64,000 nt of DNA from an uncultured Cytophagales bacterium. Lineage in GTDB: Bacteria; Bacteroidota; Bacteroidia; Cytophagales; Thermoflexibacteraceae. Made by a program: the position numbers and the translations under genes. The notes beneath the pieces are model-generated. The model saw only the letters and a program-made list of their open reading frames with translations. It did not search any database and was not told where the DNA came from. Positions 50,424 through 60,653 of the stretch are shown here, piece after piece. The DNA is taken from assembly GCA_938039675.1 (NCBI GenBank), contig CALHUI010000004.1, forward strand, positions 1-64,000, in the 5' to 3' direction. The stretch's first letter is position 1. The number at the start of each line of letters is the position of its first letter.

Positions 50424-50945
50424 TTAGTTTCTTCTCAACGGGCGACCATCGCTGAGCGGTTGCACGACCCCTGTCATACCCAAAATAGTGCTGCCGCCCT
50501 GCACATTGGCAAACACGGTGGTAATTTTATTTTGTTGCCCTTCTTTGCCGCTGCTGTCAAATTCCAATACAATTTGACCTTTGCCGCCCGGAGGAACAGG
50601 GTCTTTGGTATAATCTGCCGCCGTACAGCCACATTGCGGTTGCACTTGCGAAATCACCAACGGAATTTTTCCCGTGTTGATGAACTGATAAGCATAGCGA
50701 ACTTTCTTACCCTGCTCAATTGTGCCGAAATTGTACTCCTGTGTTTCAAACTGAAACTGAGCAAACTCAGCAGGCTGAGCAGCAGCCTCCGAAGTTGCCG
50801 GAGCGGTAGTTTCGGTAGCTATCGGCTGGCCTACCGATGTTTCCATTGCGGCAGTGGCCTTGCTTTGTTGTTCTTCTGCCTTGGGCGAACAGCCTGCCTG
50901 CGCCAATGCGATTGCAAGCAGGCAGATGGTTACTTGAGTTTTCAT
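50424..50945 (-). CDS. DUF1573 domain-containing lipoprotein
   Basis: Lipobox [73 protein letters not shown]. Confidence 0.93.
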   Translation of the reverse strand: MKTQVTICLLAIALAQAGCSPKAEEQQSKATAAMETSVGQPIATETTAPATSEAAAQPAEFAQFQFETQEYNFGTIEQGKKVRYAYQFINTGKIPLVISQVQPQCGCTAADYTKDPVPPGGKGQIVLEFDSSGKEGQQNKITTVFANVQGGSTILGMTGVVQPLSDGRPLRRN

Positions 50946-51024
50946 ATGCAATGATTGATTCTTCCGATTTTCAAGTTGTTGAGCTTGTGTTAACTTTGTA
51001 TGCTTCACAAAATTATCCTGCTCA

Positions 51025-52293
51025 TTGCTGCTTTACAATTTGTTTTTATTTATTTATCGCATCGGTTTGCGGATTGCGGCTCTGTTTAACCAAAAAGCAT
51101 CGGATTTTTTGGAAGACCGCAAACAACAGGCTTGTTTATGGGAAGAAATTTTTACCAATCACTCCTATCGGGTTGTATGGTTTCACTGTGCATCGCTAGG
51201 GGAGTTTGAACAAGGCAGACCGGTTATTGAGGCCTTTCGCAAAGCATATCCGAACCACAAGGTACTGCTCACTTTTTTTTCGCCAAGTGGCTACCACATA
51301 CGCAAGGACTATGAACAGGCAGACTGGGTGCTCTACCTGCCGCTCGATTCTCCCCGACAGGCACGGCGATTGGTCAATCTGGTTCGCCCTGAGTTGGTGC
51401 TGTTCGTAAAATACGAGTTTTGGTATTACTACCTGCGTGAATTGAGCCGTCAAGATGTCCCTGTATTGCTTTTTGCCGCCATCTTTCGCCCCTCACAATT
51501 GTTTTTTAAGCCCTATGGCGGATTTTACAGGCAAATGCTGCATTTCTTCCGCGAAATACACGTGCAGGACAATACTTCGCAGCAACTACTGCAATCCATG
51601 CACATCAACCATGTAACGGTATCGGGCGATACGCGCACAGACCGCGTGGCACAAATTGCGGATGCAGCAGCACCTGTAAGCATTGCCGCACACTTTGCCT
51701 ATGAAAGCAAGGTAGTAGTTATGGGCAGCCTCTGGCCTGATGACTGGGCGGTTATTGGCAAAGACGTGCGGCAACTGATTACCCGTTGTAAGTTCATTAT
51801 TGCACCGCATGAAATCAGCGAAAGTTTCCTGCAAGACATAGAAAAAGTATTTGGGCAGGGAGGTGCTGTCCGCTATTCGACCTTGTTGCAAACAGGCTTA
51901 GAAGGTCTGCACCACACCCGCGCCTTGCTGATTGACAATGTGGGTTTACTGAACCGCCTGTACATATACGGCACGGTTGCCTATGTTGGCGGTGGCTTTA
52001 AAAACGGCCTGCACAATATTCTGGAACCGGCTGCTTTTGGTGTACCCGTCGTATTCGGCAACCGCAAATATCGACAGTTTCGCGAAGCCAATGAATTGCT
52101 GGCACAAGGAGGCGCCTTCACCATTGCCGGCACAGGCGAGCTCGCCGCCATCATCAGCAAATGGTTAAGTGATGCGGATGCTTACCAAAAAGCGTCTGCG
52201 GCATGTGAGGCCTATGTCAAGCGAAATGTAGGTGCCACGCAAAAAGTAATGGCGAGCATACAAGCCTATCTAAATCACTCCTTACAGCCTTGA
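51025..52293 (+). CDS. waaA: 3-deoxy-D-manno-octulosonic acid transferase
   Basis: 422 aa; VVWFHCASLGEFEQGRPVIEAFRKAYP, LTFFSPSGY, VGGGFKNGLHNILEPAAFGVPVVFG. Confidence 0.95.
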   Translation: MLLYNLFLFIYRIGLRIAALFNQKASDFLEDRKQQACLWEEIFTNHSYRVVWFHCASLGEFEQGRPVIEAFRKAYPNHKVLLTFFSPSGYHIRKDYEQADWVLYLPLDSPRQARRLVNLVRPELVLFVKYEFWYYYLRELSRQDVPVLLFAAIFRPSQLFFKPYGGFYRQMLHFFREIHVQDNTSQQLLQSMHINHVTVSGDTRTDRVAQIADAAAPVSIAAHFAYESKVVVMGSLWPDDWAVIGKDVRQLITRCKFIIAPHEISESFLQDIEKVFGQGGAVRYSTLLQTGLEGLHHTRALLIDNVGLLNRLYIYGTVAYVGGGFKNGLHNILEPAAFGVPVVFGNRKYRQFREANELLAQGGAFTIAGTGELAAIISKWLSDADAYQKASAACEAYVKRNVGATQKVMASIQAYLNHSLQP

Positions 52294-53030
52294 AATGTTT
52301 TTTTCGCATATCGTTGTTGCTTTTCCTGCTGTTGCTGACAGCAATAGGCATTTACATTGTGTTGAGACCCGGCTATTTCCGCTGCCTGAATATCAGCCGT
52401 GAAAAAGTGGAAATGATTGCACCCAACGTGTACGTTACGCCGCAGATGCCGATGGAAATGCGCGATACGCTGTTGCTACATTTGCAAAAAGCAAGCAAGC
52501 GAATCAGCAATTTTTTTGGCTCGCAGCAAGCACACCCCGTAGTCATTGCCGGGCATGACTTGCAGGCCATCCGCTACTTTGGCGCAGCGAACGCACGTAC
52601 CGGGCTTACACATTTAGCCGTTACAGGGGCTTACATCGTGTTAGAACCGGACGGTATCAATACGGACGTTCTAGCGCACGAACTTTGCCACGCCGAGCTG
52701 ATGGCACGGGTGGGCTGGTGGAATCGCACATTTGAAGTGCCTGCTTGGTTTGATGAAGGGCTTGCCATGTTGCTCGACGAGCGTTTTCCCGAGGCAGAAG
52801 CCGAGTGGGAAGCATTCACCCAACATGGCCGATACGCGCCGCCGCTACATACTATCAGCAGCAACCGCCGTTTTTTCGGCAACCCGCACCATGTGTACGT
52901 GAATTACCTGACCGCACGCCACGAAGTAAATAACTGGTATGCCAAACAACAGCAACAAGGGCTGCTCATGCTTTGCCAATGCCTCAATGAAGGCACGCCT
53001 TTTGAGAAATGTTACGGTTTACAACAATGA
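52290..53030 (+). CDS. Membrane-anchored putative zinc metallopeptidase (peptidase MA-like)
   Basis: 246 aa; N-terminal TM, VLAHELCHAELMARVG (HExxH) and WFDEGLAMLLDERF. Confidence 0.75.
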   Translation: MKCFFRISLLLFLLLLTAIGIYIVLRPGYFRCLNISREKVEMIAPNVYVTPQMPMEMRDTLLLHLQKASKRISNFFGSQQAHPVVIAGHDLQAIRYFGAANARTGLTHLAVTGAYIVLEPDGINTDVLAHELCHAELMARVGWWNRTFEVPAWFDEGLAMLLDERFPEAEAEWEAFTQHGRYAPPLHTISSNRRFFGNPHHVYVNYLTARHEVNNWYAKQQQQGLLMLCQCLNEGTPFEKCYGLQQ

Positions 53031-53581
53031 AGACTGAATATCTTCGGCCGATTGCCCGATAATGGCTTTTTCTTCTTTGCGTTGCAGCGATTGCTGTGCC
53101 TGACCGGCAGCAAGCCATGCCAAAGATGCGTGCAAATCTGCTATGATTTGGTCTTTTTCGGACAACAGAGCATTTAGTCCCTCCTGTACCGATTTCCACT
53201 CCTGTTCTTTGCGTGCCCAATAAACACGCATCACTTCCATTTCGTTCTCACCGGCATCCAACTGAATATTCAACTGTCTGATTTTGTTGGCCATCTTTTG
53301 CTTTTCTTTTTCCGCATTGAGTTTGTAAATCAGCAATTCCTGCTGTGCCTCTTACAATTTGCGGCTCATAACAGACACCTGCTGCGATGATTTGCGCATT
53401 TTGTAATTAGTATCATCCTCCAACTCATCGGCTTCCATTTGCAATTGTTCATAGTCATTCTCCAACTTTGCCAAACGCCTTTGCGTAAAAAGAAATAGGT
53501 TAAAGTTGCGCCGAAGACTGCTGCCAACGCAATCCACAATAAAAAGGGAAAGGGAAAAGCAAAGACTCCATGGTATAATTA
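53019..53581 (-). pseudogene. Degenerate membrane-anchored coiled-coil protein
   Basis: MESLLFPFPF / LLWIALAAVFGATLTYFFLRK / RRLAKLENDYEQLQMEADELEDDTNYKMRKSSQQVSVMSRKL*EAQQELLIYKLNAEKEKQKMANKIRQLN...: two frame changes plus TAA at 53352-53354. Confidence 0.8.
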
Positions 53582-53786
53582 AAGGTTGTTTAGTGAAAAA
53601 AGCAGGCAAGTGCGTTAAGGCTAAAAATGAGTTATAGACAAATCAAACAGAAAAACAGTCTCATGTGATTAGAGTACAAACAAAAAACGAAAAAAGCTAA
53701 TTTTTGCGCAACTTTTTTATAACCTGCCATGATTTGAGCAGTGATGGAAAATCTGCGAATTTTGCCGCCTCACATCTGCCTGCTTT

Positions 53787-54806
53787 ATGAAAGAAAAAGC
53801 CATTTCGGTGCTTAAATATATCCTCACACTTGCCGTAGCCATTGGGTTGTTCTGGATGCTTTATCGCAATCAGGACTTCGGCGAACTTTGGCGCAACCTC
53901 TCACAAGCCCGCTGGGAATGGATTGCCGTATCCATTATCTTATCGTTGACCGCACACCTAAGCAGGGGCATTCGCTGGGCTATCATGCTCAAACCTTTGG
54001 GTTACAACGCCGGTGACGTGCCTGCCTTTATTGCCGTCATGATAGGCTATCTGGCCAACTTAGTTGTGCCGAGGATGGGCGAGGTGAGCCGCAGCGCCGT
54101 ACTCCAACGCATGAGAGACATTCCCTTCCAAGTATCTTTCGGTGCAGTCATTGCCGAGCGCGTTTTTGACTTATTTATGCTTGTGCTGTTTACGCTCGGG
54201 GCGTTGTGGCTAGAATCTGACCGCCTCAGCGATTTTCTTATGCAAATTTTCGGTGGCAATGCACAAGGTAATGTACTCAACAAAGGCCTCTTGCTCGGAG
54301 GCATGGCATTGGTTGCCCTTGGCGGTGTTGCCATTGCATATGCCACCCGCTCCTACTGGATAAAACTCATGTGGGCACAAAAAATCATTGGCTTTCTCAA
54401 AGGGCTGAAAGACGGCGTACTATCTGTGCTGCAACTTTCCACTGCCCAACGCATCGGTTTTTTGCTGCACACAGTCGTTATCTGGGCTTGTTATTATCTG
54501 ACTTCGTATGTGCTGTTTTTTGCCCTACCGGCCACCGAGCAACTGGACTGGCACTGCGCACTTGCCATTTTGATGATGAGCGGCATTAGCATTGTAGCAC
54601 CCGTGCAAGGAGGCATCGGAGTTTACCACTTGTTTGTAACTGCCACACTGTCAGCTTATGGTATTGCACAAATCCCCGCACAGGAGTTTGCTTTTATGGC
54701 ACACAGCTCACAATTGCTGTCTTACATTTTTTTTGGCGTGTTGGCACTGGGTGCAAGCCTGCTTTTCAAACCAGAAGCAAAAAATGACAAAATGGCAGCA
54801 TCGTAA
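53787..54806 (+). CDS. Lysylphosphatidylglycerol synthase TM region / flippase-like family protein
   Basis: 339 aa; WRNLSQARWEWIAVSIILSLTAHLSRGIRWAIMLKPLG, NLVVPRMGEVSRSAVLQR, APVQGGIGVYH. Confidence 0.9.
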   Translation: MKEKAISVLKYILTLAVAIGLFWMLYRNQDFGELWRNLSQARWEWIAVSIILSLTAHLSRGIRWAIMLKPLGYNAGDVPAFIAVMIGYLANLVVPRMGEVSRSAVLQRMRDIPFQVSFGAVIAERVFDLFMLVLFTLGALWLESDRLSDFLMQIFGGNAQGNVLNKGLLLGGMALVALGGVAIAYATRSYWIKLMWAQKIIGFLKGLKDGVLSVLQLSTAQRIGFLLHTVVIWACYYLTSYVLFFALPATEQLDWHCALAILMMSGISIVAPVQGGIGVYHLFVTATLSAYGIAQIPAQEFAFMAHSSQLLSYIFFGVLALGASLLFKPEAKNDKMAAS

Positions 54807-54861
54807 CTTGCGCATTTGATTTGCGTTGTATATTATTACAGTTAAACAAGGAGAAAAAGCT

Positions 54862-55536
54862 ATGTTGATACTTTCGTTAATTATTATGGCGGTTAGCTGG
54901 GCAGTACAGGCAAGGCTGAAAAACAGATTCCGCACCTATGCCATGACCCCGCTCAGTTCCGGCATGAGCGGCGCTGAAATTGCACACAAAATGCTGATAG
55001 ACAACCGCATTTATGATGTAGAAATCACTTGCATACCCGGTCAGCTGACTGACCACTATAACCCGGCCGATAAAACCATCAACCTGAGCGAAGAGGTATT
55101 CTATGGTCGCAATGCCGCTGCTGCTGCCGTAGCTGCTCACGAAACAGGGCATGCCGTGCAACATGCAACCGCATACAGTTTCCTCGAGATGCGTTCTAAG
55201 CTCGTTCCCGTGGTAAGTTTTGCTTCCAATTGGGTAACATGGATTTTGCTAGCAGGCATCTTCCTGATGCAGGTAACACCTCTGCCCTTATACATTGGCG
55301 TAGGCTTGTTTGCCATGATTACCTTGTTCAGCGTCATCACGCTGCCCGTAGAATTTGACGCAAGCAATCGCGCCGTGCAATGGTTAAACAATGCCCGTAT
55401 TGTCAATAGAGAAGAGTATGGAATGGCTAAGGATGCTCTTTGGTGGGCAGCTATGACCTACGTAGTAGCGGCCATCGGCTCTATTGCCACACTATTGTAC
55501 TATGTAATGATGTTGTTCGGCAGAAACGACGACTAA
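54862..55536 (+). CDS. Zinc metallopeptidase (YugP-like)
   Basis: AAAVAAHETGHAVQHATAYSFLEMRSKLVPVVSFASN, VEFDASNRAVQWL. Confidence 0.93.
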   Translation: MLILSLIIMAVSWAVQARLKNRFRTYAMTPLSSGMSGAEIAHKMLIDNRIYDVEITCIPGQLTDHYNPADKTINLSEEVFYGRNAAAAAVAAHETGHAVQHATAYSFLEMRSKLVPVVSFASNWVTWILLAGIFLMQVTPLPLYIGVGLFAMITLFSVITLPVEFDASNRAVQWLNNARIVNREEYGMAKDALWWAAMTYVVAAIGSIATLLYYVMMLFGRNDD

Positions 55537-55553
55537 TCAGACTTAGTACACCT

Positions 55554-55592
55554 AAAAAGGCGAACGGCTTATTGGCTGTTTGCCTTTTTTTA
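55554..55592 (+). terminator. Intrinsic terminator after zinc metallopeptidase
   Basis: AAAAAGGCGAACGGC ttatt GGCTGTTTGCCTTTTTTT. Confidence 0.85.
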
Positions 55593-55607
55593 TTGTTATC
55601 CACATAC

Positions 55608-55650
55608 TTGCAATTGAGTTGCATTTACTTATTTTTGCAACTCAATTGCA
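55608..55650 (+). promoter_or_regulatory. Promoter overlapped by two Fur-family (Zur-like) 7-1-7 boxes
   Basis: TGCAATTGAGTTGCA (55609-55623) and its exact reverse complement TGCAACTCAATTGCA (55636-55650); TTG(55608)-N19-TATTTTTG(55630-55637) promoter lies across them; ATG at 55658. Confidence 0.75.
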
Positions 55651-55657
55651 AAATTAG

Positions 55658-57958
55658 ATGCGTTTACTGTTCTCTCTGCTGCTTACACGAATACTTGTCC
55701 TACATGTGCAGGCGCAGCATGCTCCTTGCAACGGGCGCATTGCAGGCAGAGTAGTCAACGCCTACACGCGGCAACCTGTAGCGGGTGCATTGGTGCAACG
55801 AATGAAAGACGGCGGCAAAGCCCTGACAACCGATGCCGACGGAAAGTTTGCCCTTAACGGGTGTGAGCGATTTGCGCAAATCATTATCAGCAAGGAAGGT
55901 TTCAAAGATGCCATTTACACGCTACCCACAGGTGAGGAAAAAATGCTGCCACTGATTCCCGAAACGTTGGAACTCACAACGCTTACTGTAAAAGATGAAA
56001 AAATCGGCATCGGGAAGGCTACGGCAACGCTTGCCACGATTTCCGATGAAGCACTTGTACGAACGCAAGGTAAAGGGCTTGCCGAATCTCTTGGCAGTAT
56101 GAGTGGGGTGCAGGTATTGCGCAACGGGGCAACCATTGCCAAGCCTGTTATTCAAGGTTTGCACAGCAATCGCATCCTGATTTTAAACAACGGCATCCGC
56201 CAAGAAGGGCAGCAATGGGGATTAGACCACGCCCCTGAAATAGACCCGTTCATGGCATCGCAACTGACCGTAGTAAAAGGGGCGGCAGCTGTGCAATACG
56301 GCGCAGAAGCCATGGGCGGCGTGGTGCTGGTCAATCCACCAAAGTTACCCGTACAGGCAGGCATCGGCAGCGAATGGCACTTGCAAGGAGCAAGCAACGG
56401 CAGGCAGGGCATTGCGTCGGGGCAGGTGAGCGGCTACCACGGCGGTATCGGTTGGAGAGCACAACTGACTCGAAAACGCAGCGGCAACATCCATACACCC
56501 GATTATTTCCTTGCCAACACGGGCGTAAGCGAAACCAACTTTTCGCTGGCAGCGGGCTACCAAAAAGAACGCTACGGCGCGGAGGTATTTTTCAGCCGCT
56601 TCAATACCGACTTAGGCATTTTCAGAGGTGCGCACATCGGCAACTTGACCGACTTGCAATTTGCCATGAGCAGCCCGCGCCCCGTTGTCAGCGCCGATTT
56701 CGGCTATCGGATAGATAATCCGCGCCAAGCAGTTACACATAATTTACTGAAAATCAACGGATACTTAAAGCGCTCACAAGGCGAATGGCAATGGCAATAC
56801 GGTTTTCAGCACAACCGACGGCAAGAGTTTGACATCCGCCGCGGCGGTCGCGACAATATCCCTGCCCTTGACCTGAATCTGTTTACACACACTCTGGATG
56901 CGGTTTACGAGGCAGGAAAAGGTACTGCTTTGCATCGGAAATTCGGTTTCAACGGGCTTTTACAAAGCAACCTAAACACGCCCGGCACGGGCATTCGCCC
57001 CTTAGTGCCGAACTATTGGGTAACAGCGGCAGGTGCTTTTGCCATTTGGAAATACTCGGCAACTCGTTGGGATGCCGAAGCGGGCATTCGCTACGACCTG
57101 CGCCACATGGAAGTGCGCCGATTTAATCGCAACAACGTTTTGCAGCGCACCGAAAGGCTGTTTAATAACGTTTCGGCAACGGTTGGCGCGGCTTATTACA
57201 TCAACGAAAAATTGACCCTGCGCTCGCAGTTAGCTTCTGCATGGCGACCGCCCGCACCCAACGAACTGTACAGCGAAGGGCTACACCACGGTGCGGCAGC
57301 CTTAGAGTTTGGCAGCGACAGCCTCCAATCGGAACAATCATGGAAATGGACAAATAGCCTGAACCTGAAAACCGATAAGATTAGTCTGGAAATCGCCGGC
57401 TTTGCCCAATATATCGGCAACTATATCTACCTTGCCCCACAAGCCGAAACGCAGCTGACCATTCGAGGTGCGTTCCCTGTTTTTCATTTCGAACAAACCA
57501 ACGCACAACTTGCAGGTGCAGATTTCACCTGGCGTTGGCAACCTTCCGCCGCATGGGAAACCTTGCTGAAAGGCACGATGGTGCGCGCCCGCGACCTGAC
57601 CAATAGTGCATTTCTGCCGTGGATTCCACCCGACCAAGCCTCGGCAACCCTGCGACGAAACTTTACACTGCCTTCGAAAAGTCGTTGGAAGGGTGCTTAT
57701 GCCGCGCTTAGCTGCCTTTTGACGGCACAACAACGGCGCACGGAAACAGAACGCGACTTTGCCCCGCCCCCCAAAGGCTACACGCTGCTCAACTTTGACG
57801 GCGGCACCCGCTACGAACACGGCAGGCAGACGTTGCACATCGGTTTTTCGGTGCATAACCTCGCCAACCTTGCCTACCGCGACTATATGAACCGATTCCG
57901 TTATTTCGCCGACGAACAGGGAAGAAATCTTCAACTCTACCTAAAATGCAACTTGTAA
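55658..57958 (+). CDS. TonB-dependent receptor (ZnuD-like zinc/metal uptake type)
   Basis: 766 aa; KPVIQGLHSNRILILNNGIRQEGQQWGLDHAPEIDPFMASQLTVVKGAAAVQYGAEAMGGVVLVNPPKLP; C-terminal NLQLYLKCNL. Confidence 0.92.
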   Translation: MRLLFSLLLTRILVLHVQAQHAPCNGRIAGRVVNAYTRQPVAGALVQRMKDGGKALTTDADGKFALNGCERFAQIIISKEGFKDAIYTLPTGEEKMLPLIPETLELTTLTVKDEKIGIGKATATLATISDEALVRTQGKGLAESLGSMSGVQVLRNGATIAKPVIQGLHSNRILILNNGIRQEGQQWGLDHAPEIDPFMASQLTVVKGAAAVQYGAEAMGGVVLVNPPKLPVQAGIGSEWHLQGASNGRQGIASGQVSGYHGGIGWRAQLTRKRSGNIHTPDYFLANTGVSETNFSLAAGYQKERYGAEVFFSRFNTDLGIFRGAHIGNLTDLQFAMSSPRPVVSADFGYRIDNPRQAVTHNLLKINGYLKRSQGEWQWQYGFQHNRRQEFDIRRGGRDNIPALDLNLFTHTLDAVYEAGKGTALHRKFGFNGLLQSNLNTPGTGIRPLVPNYWVTAAGAFAIWKYSATRWDAEAGIRYDLRHMEVRRFNRNNVLQRTERLFNNVSATVGAAYYINEKLTLRSQLASAWRPPAPNELYSEGLHHGAAALEFGSDSLQSEQSWKWTNSLNLKTDKISLEIAGFAQYIGNYIYLAPQAETQLTIRGAFPVFHFEQTNAQLAGADFTWRWQPSAAWETLLKGTMVRARDLTNSAFLPWIPPDQASATLRRNFTLPSKSRWKGAYAALSCLLTAQQRRTETERDFAPPPKGYTLLNFDGGTRYEHGRQTLHIGFSVHNLANLAYRDYMNRFRYFADEQGRNLQLYLKCNL

Positions 57959-57987
57959 ATTTTATTCACTTAAAACCCATTTTAACC

Positions 57988-58551
57988 ATGTTCAATTTGC
58001 GTACAGGCTTGTATGCCTTGCTGTTTACTGTTGTTGTTTTGAGCGGTTGCAATCGCAAAGACCCTGAGCCCGAAAACGAAAAGGAGTCCATCAACCGCAT
58101 GGAAGTAGTATTTACGCCTGTTACAGGCGGAGCCTCGGTTACTTTCCTGTTTAGCGACCCTGACGGTGACGGCGGCAATCCGCCAACCATTACCGTGCAA
58201 CCGCTTCGCGCCCGCACTGCCTATAACGTAACGCTGACGCTTGCCAAAGAAGAAGGCAGCAAACGCGAAGACAAAACGGCGGAAATCCGCACCGAGGCCG
58301 ATGAGCATCAGTTTTTCTTCATTATCAACCCCGCTACGCTGATGACACACCGCTACGACGACGCGGACAGGAACAACCGCCCGCTGGGTTTGCGCAATGT
58401 GATGGAAACACAGGCGGCAGGCAGGGGCTCGCTTCGCATCGTATTGCGCCACGACCTGAACAAGGCATTTGCAGGTTTGAATAACACTAATTTTATGCAA
58501 GCCGGCGGTGAAACAGATATTGACGTAACGTTCCCTGTTACGGTGCAATAA
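57988..58551 (+). CDS. Lipoprotein downstream of the TonB receptor, candidate zinc-uptake accessory
   Basis: Lipobox VVVLSGCNRK; VTFLFSDPDGDGGNPPTITVQPLRARTAYNVTLTLAKE; ends ...FPVTVQ. Confidence 0.75.
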   Translation: MFNLRTGLYALLFTVVVLSGCNRKDPEPENEKESINRMEVVFTPVTGGASVTFLFSDPDGDGGNPPTITVQPLRARTAYNVTLTLAKEEGSKREDKTAEIRTEADEHQFFFIINPATLMTHRYDDADRNNRPLGLRNVMETQAAGRGSLRIVLRHDLNKAFAGLNNTNFMQAGGETDIDVTFPVTVQ

Positions 58552-58555
58552 TCTT

Positions 58556-59821
58556 TCATTCTTTACTTTTCCAACGTTTCCGCTGGCGTTTAGCCATTTC
58601 CTGCTCGCGCTCGTTATCGGCGGGCTGATAAAATACCTGTCCTTGCATAGCATCGGGCAGGTATTGTTGCTCCGTGAAGTTATCAGGGTAGTCGTGCGGG
58701 TAGAGGTAATCCGCGCCATAGCCCAATTTTTTCATCAGGTGTGTAGGTGCATTGCGCAAATGCAGCGGCACGGGCAAATCGCCGAATTTTTCAACGGCTT
58801 TCTGTGCTTTGCGGATGGCTTTGTAGGCACTATTGCTCTTCGGCGAACATGCCAAATAGATGGTTGTTTGCGACAAAATCAAGTCCGATTCGGGCATTCC
58901 TACGGCAGAAACTGCCTGAAAGCAGGTGTTGGCAAGCAGCAGCGCATTGGGGTTCGCATTGCCGATGTCTTCTGAAGCCAGAATGAGCAATCGGCGGGCG
59001 ATAAACTGCGGGTCTTCTCCGCCTGTAAGCATACGGGCAAGCCAATAAAGTGCCGCATCGGGGTCGCTGCCTCGTATGGATTTGATGAAAGCCGAAATAA
59101 TATCGTAGTGCTGTTCGCCGCTTTTGTCGTAGCGGGCAGTGCGCTGTCGGGCAACATGCACAACGGCATGGTCGGTAACTGTAATTTCACCCGCATCGGC
59201 ATCGGTGCTGTTAACAGTCATTTCCAACAGGTTCAACATTTTGCGGGCATCGCCGCCGCTTAGTGAAATCAGCGCATTGGTCTGGGTAAGCCTGACGTTA
59301 ATTTTTTTGTCTTCACTTTCGCGGGCGACTGCTCGTTGCAGCAAATTAAGCAAATCCGTTTCGCTTAATGGCTTTAATACAAACACCTGACATCGGGAAA
59401 GCAAGGCGGCATTGACCTCAAACGATGGGTTTTCGGTCGTAGCACCGATGAGCGTCAGCGTACCGTTTTCCACTGCACCCAACAAGGCATCCTGCTGCGC
59501 TTTGTTGAAGCGATGGATTTCGTCGATGAACAAAATTGCTTTTGGCTGAAATTTTGCTCTGTCAATAATGTCTCTGATTTCTTTGACACCAGAACCGATT
59601 GCGCTCAGGGTAAAGAACGGGAAACGCAGGGTTTGCGCCAATAGCAGCGCCAGCGTTGTTTTTCCTGACCCGGGCGGTCCCCACAAAATACACGAAGGAA
59701 TGTTTTTATTGCGAATCATCTTAATGAAAATGCCGTCTTTGCCCATCAAGTGGGCTTGTCCGACGTATTCTTCCAGACTTTTTGGGCGCATTCTTTCTGC
59801 CAGCGGCACGGTTCGTTCCAT
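58556..59821 (-). CDS. rarA: Replication-associated recombination protein A (AAA+ ATPase)
   Basis: 421 aa; [90 protein letters not shown]. Confidence 0.96.
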   Translation of the reverse strand: MERTVPLAERMRPKSLEEYVGQAHLMGKDGIFIKMIRNKNIPSCILWGPPGSGKTTLALLLAQTLRFPFFTLSAIGSGVKEIRDIIDRAKFQPKAILFIDEIHRFNKAQQDALLGAVENGTLTLIGATTENPSFEVNAALLSRCQVFVLKPLSETDLLNLLQRAVARESEDKKINVRLTQTNALISLSGGDARKMLNLLEMTVNSTDADAGEITVTDHAVVHVARQRTARYDKSGEQHYDIISAFIKSIRGSDPDAALYWLARMLTGGEDPQFIARRLLILASEDIGNANPNALLLANTCFQAVSAVGMPESDLILSQTTIYLACSPKSNSAYKAIRKAQKAVEKFGDLPVPLHLRNAPTHLMKKLGYGADYLYPHDYPDNFTEQQYLPDAMQGQVFYQPADNEREQEMAKRQRKRWKSKE

Positions 59822-59932
59822 GGTTGGACGGCTTAGGGTCAGTGGTGCGAATGTAAAAGTTTGGGCAAAGAAAATAACCCTTCCGGTTGTTTTACTGGCA
59901 CTTTTTTTCCTGTATGCATTTAGTGCGCTGGC

Positions 59933-60514
59933 TTAGTGCATCTTCCCCTCTCGCACGCCCAGAGTTTCAATAATTTCGGCTTCGGCTTTAAGGAATTCCT
60001 GCCAGCGGGCATCTACCACAGGGCGCGGCATAATTTCTCGGGCTAATTCAATAAAATTGACATAATGCCCTGCTTCGGAAGCCATCAGTTCGTAGTAGAA
60101 CTGCGAAAGTTCTTCGTCGGCGATGTTTTGCCATAGCATCTTAAACCGTTCGCAACTGCGGGCTTCAATCAGAGCGCAAATGAGCAACTTATCCACCAAC
60201 CGCTGTTCGCGGGAACCGCCTTTGGTGATGAGTTGATTCAGGGCTACTACGTATTCATCTTTGCGCTGTTTGCCCAATTTGAAGCCGCGCTTTCTGATTT
60301 GCGCCAGTACCTGCTCAAAATGTTGCCATTCTTCGGTTACAACGGGTGTAAGTGTTTCCACAATTTTCTCATAATCAGGGTATTCCACTATCAGGGAGAT
60401 GCAGGTAGAAGCAGCTTTTTGCTCGCAATAGGCGTGGTCGGTCAGGATGTCTTCCAGTGTTTTCTCGGCAATATCAGCCCAGCGCGGGTCGGTTGGCAGT
60501 TTGAGGTGCAACAT
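59933..60514 (-). CDS. miaE: tRNA-(ms[2]io[6]A)-hydroxylase
   Basis: 193 aa; ILTDHAYCEQKAASTCISLIVEYPDY, EEWQHFEQVLAQIRKRGFKLG, CERFKMLWQNI, ASEAGHYVNFIELA. Confidence 0.92.
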   Translation of the reverse strand: MLHLKLPTDPRWADIAEKTLEDILTDHAYCEQKAASTCISLIVEYPDYEKIVETLTPVVTEEWQHFEQVLAQIRKRGFKLGKQRKDEYVVALNQLITKGGSREQRLVDKLLICALIEARSCERFKMLWQNIADEELSQFYYELMASEAGHYVNFIELAREIMPRPVVDARWQEFLKAEAEIIETLGVREGKMH

Positions 60515-60653
60515 ATGTATGAGTGATTTCAGATTTGTGAAGACAAATTTCGTTAGAATTGGCTATATTCAGGTCTGTATCAATGGATGTTAAAGCCCTT
60601 ACTCTTACAAACAAAAGCCAACAGATAAACGTTTTGATTAAGAAACAGACCAC

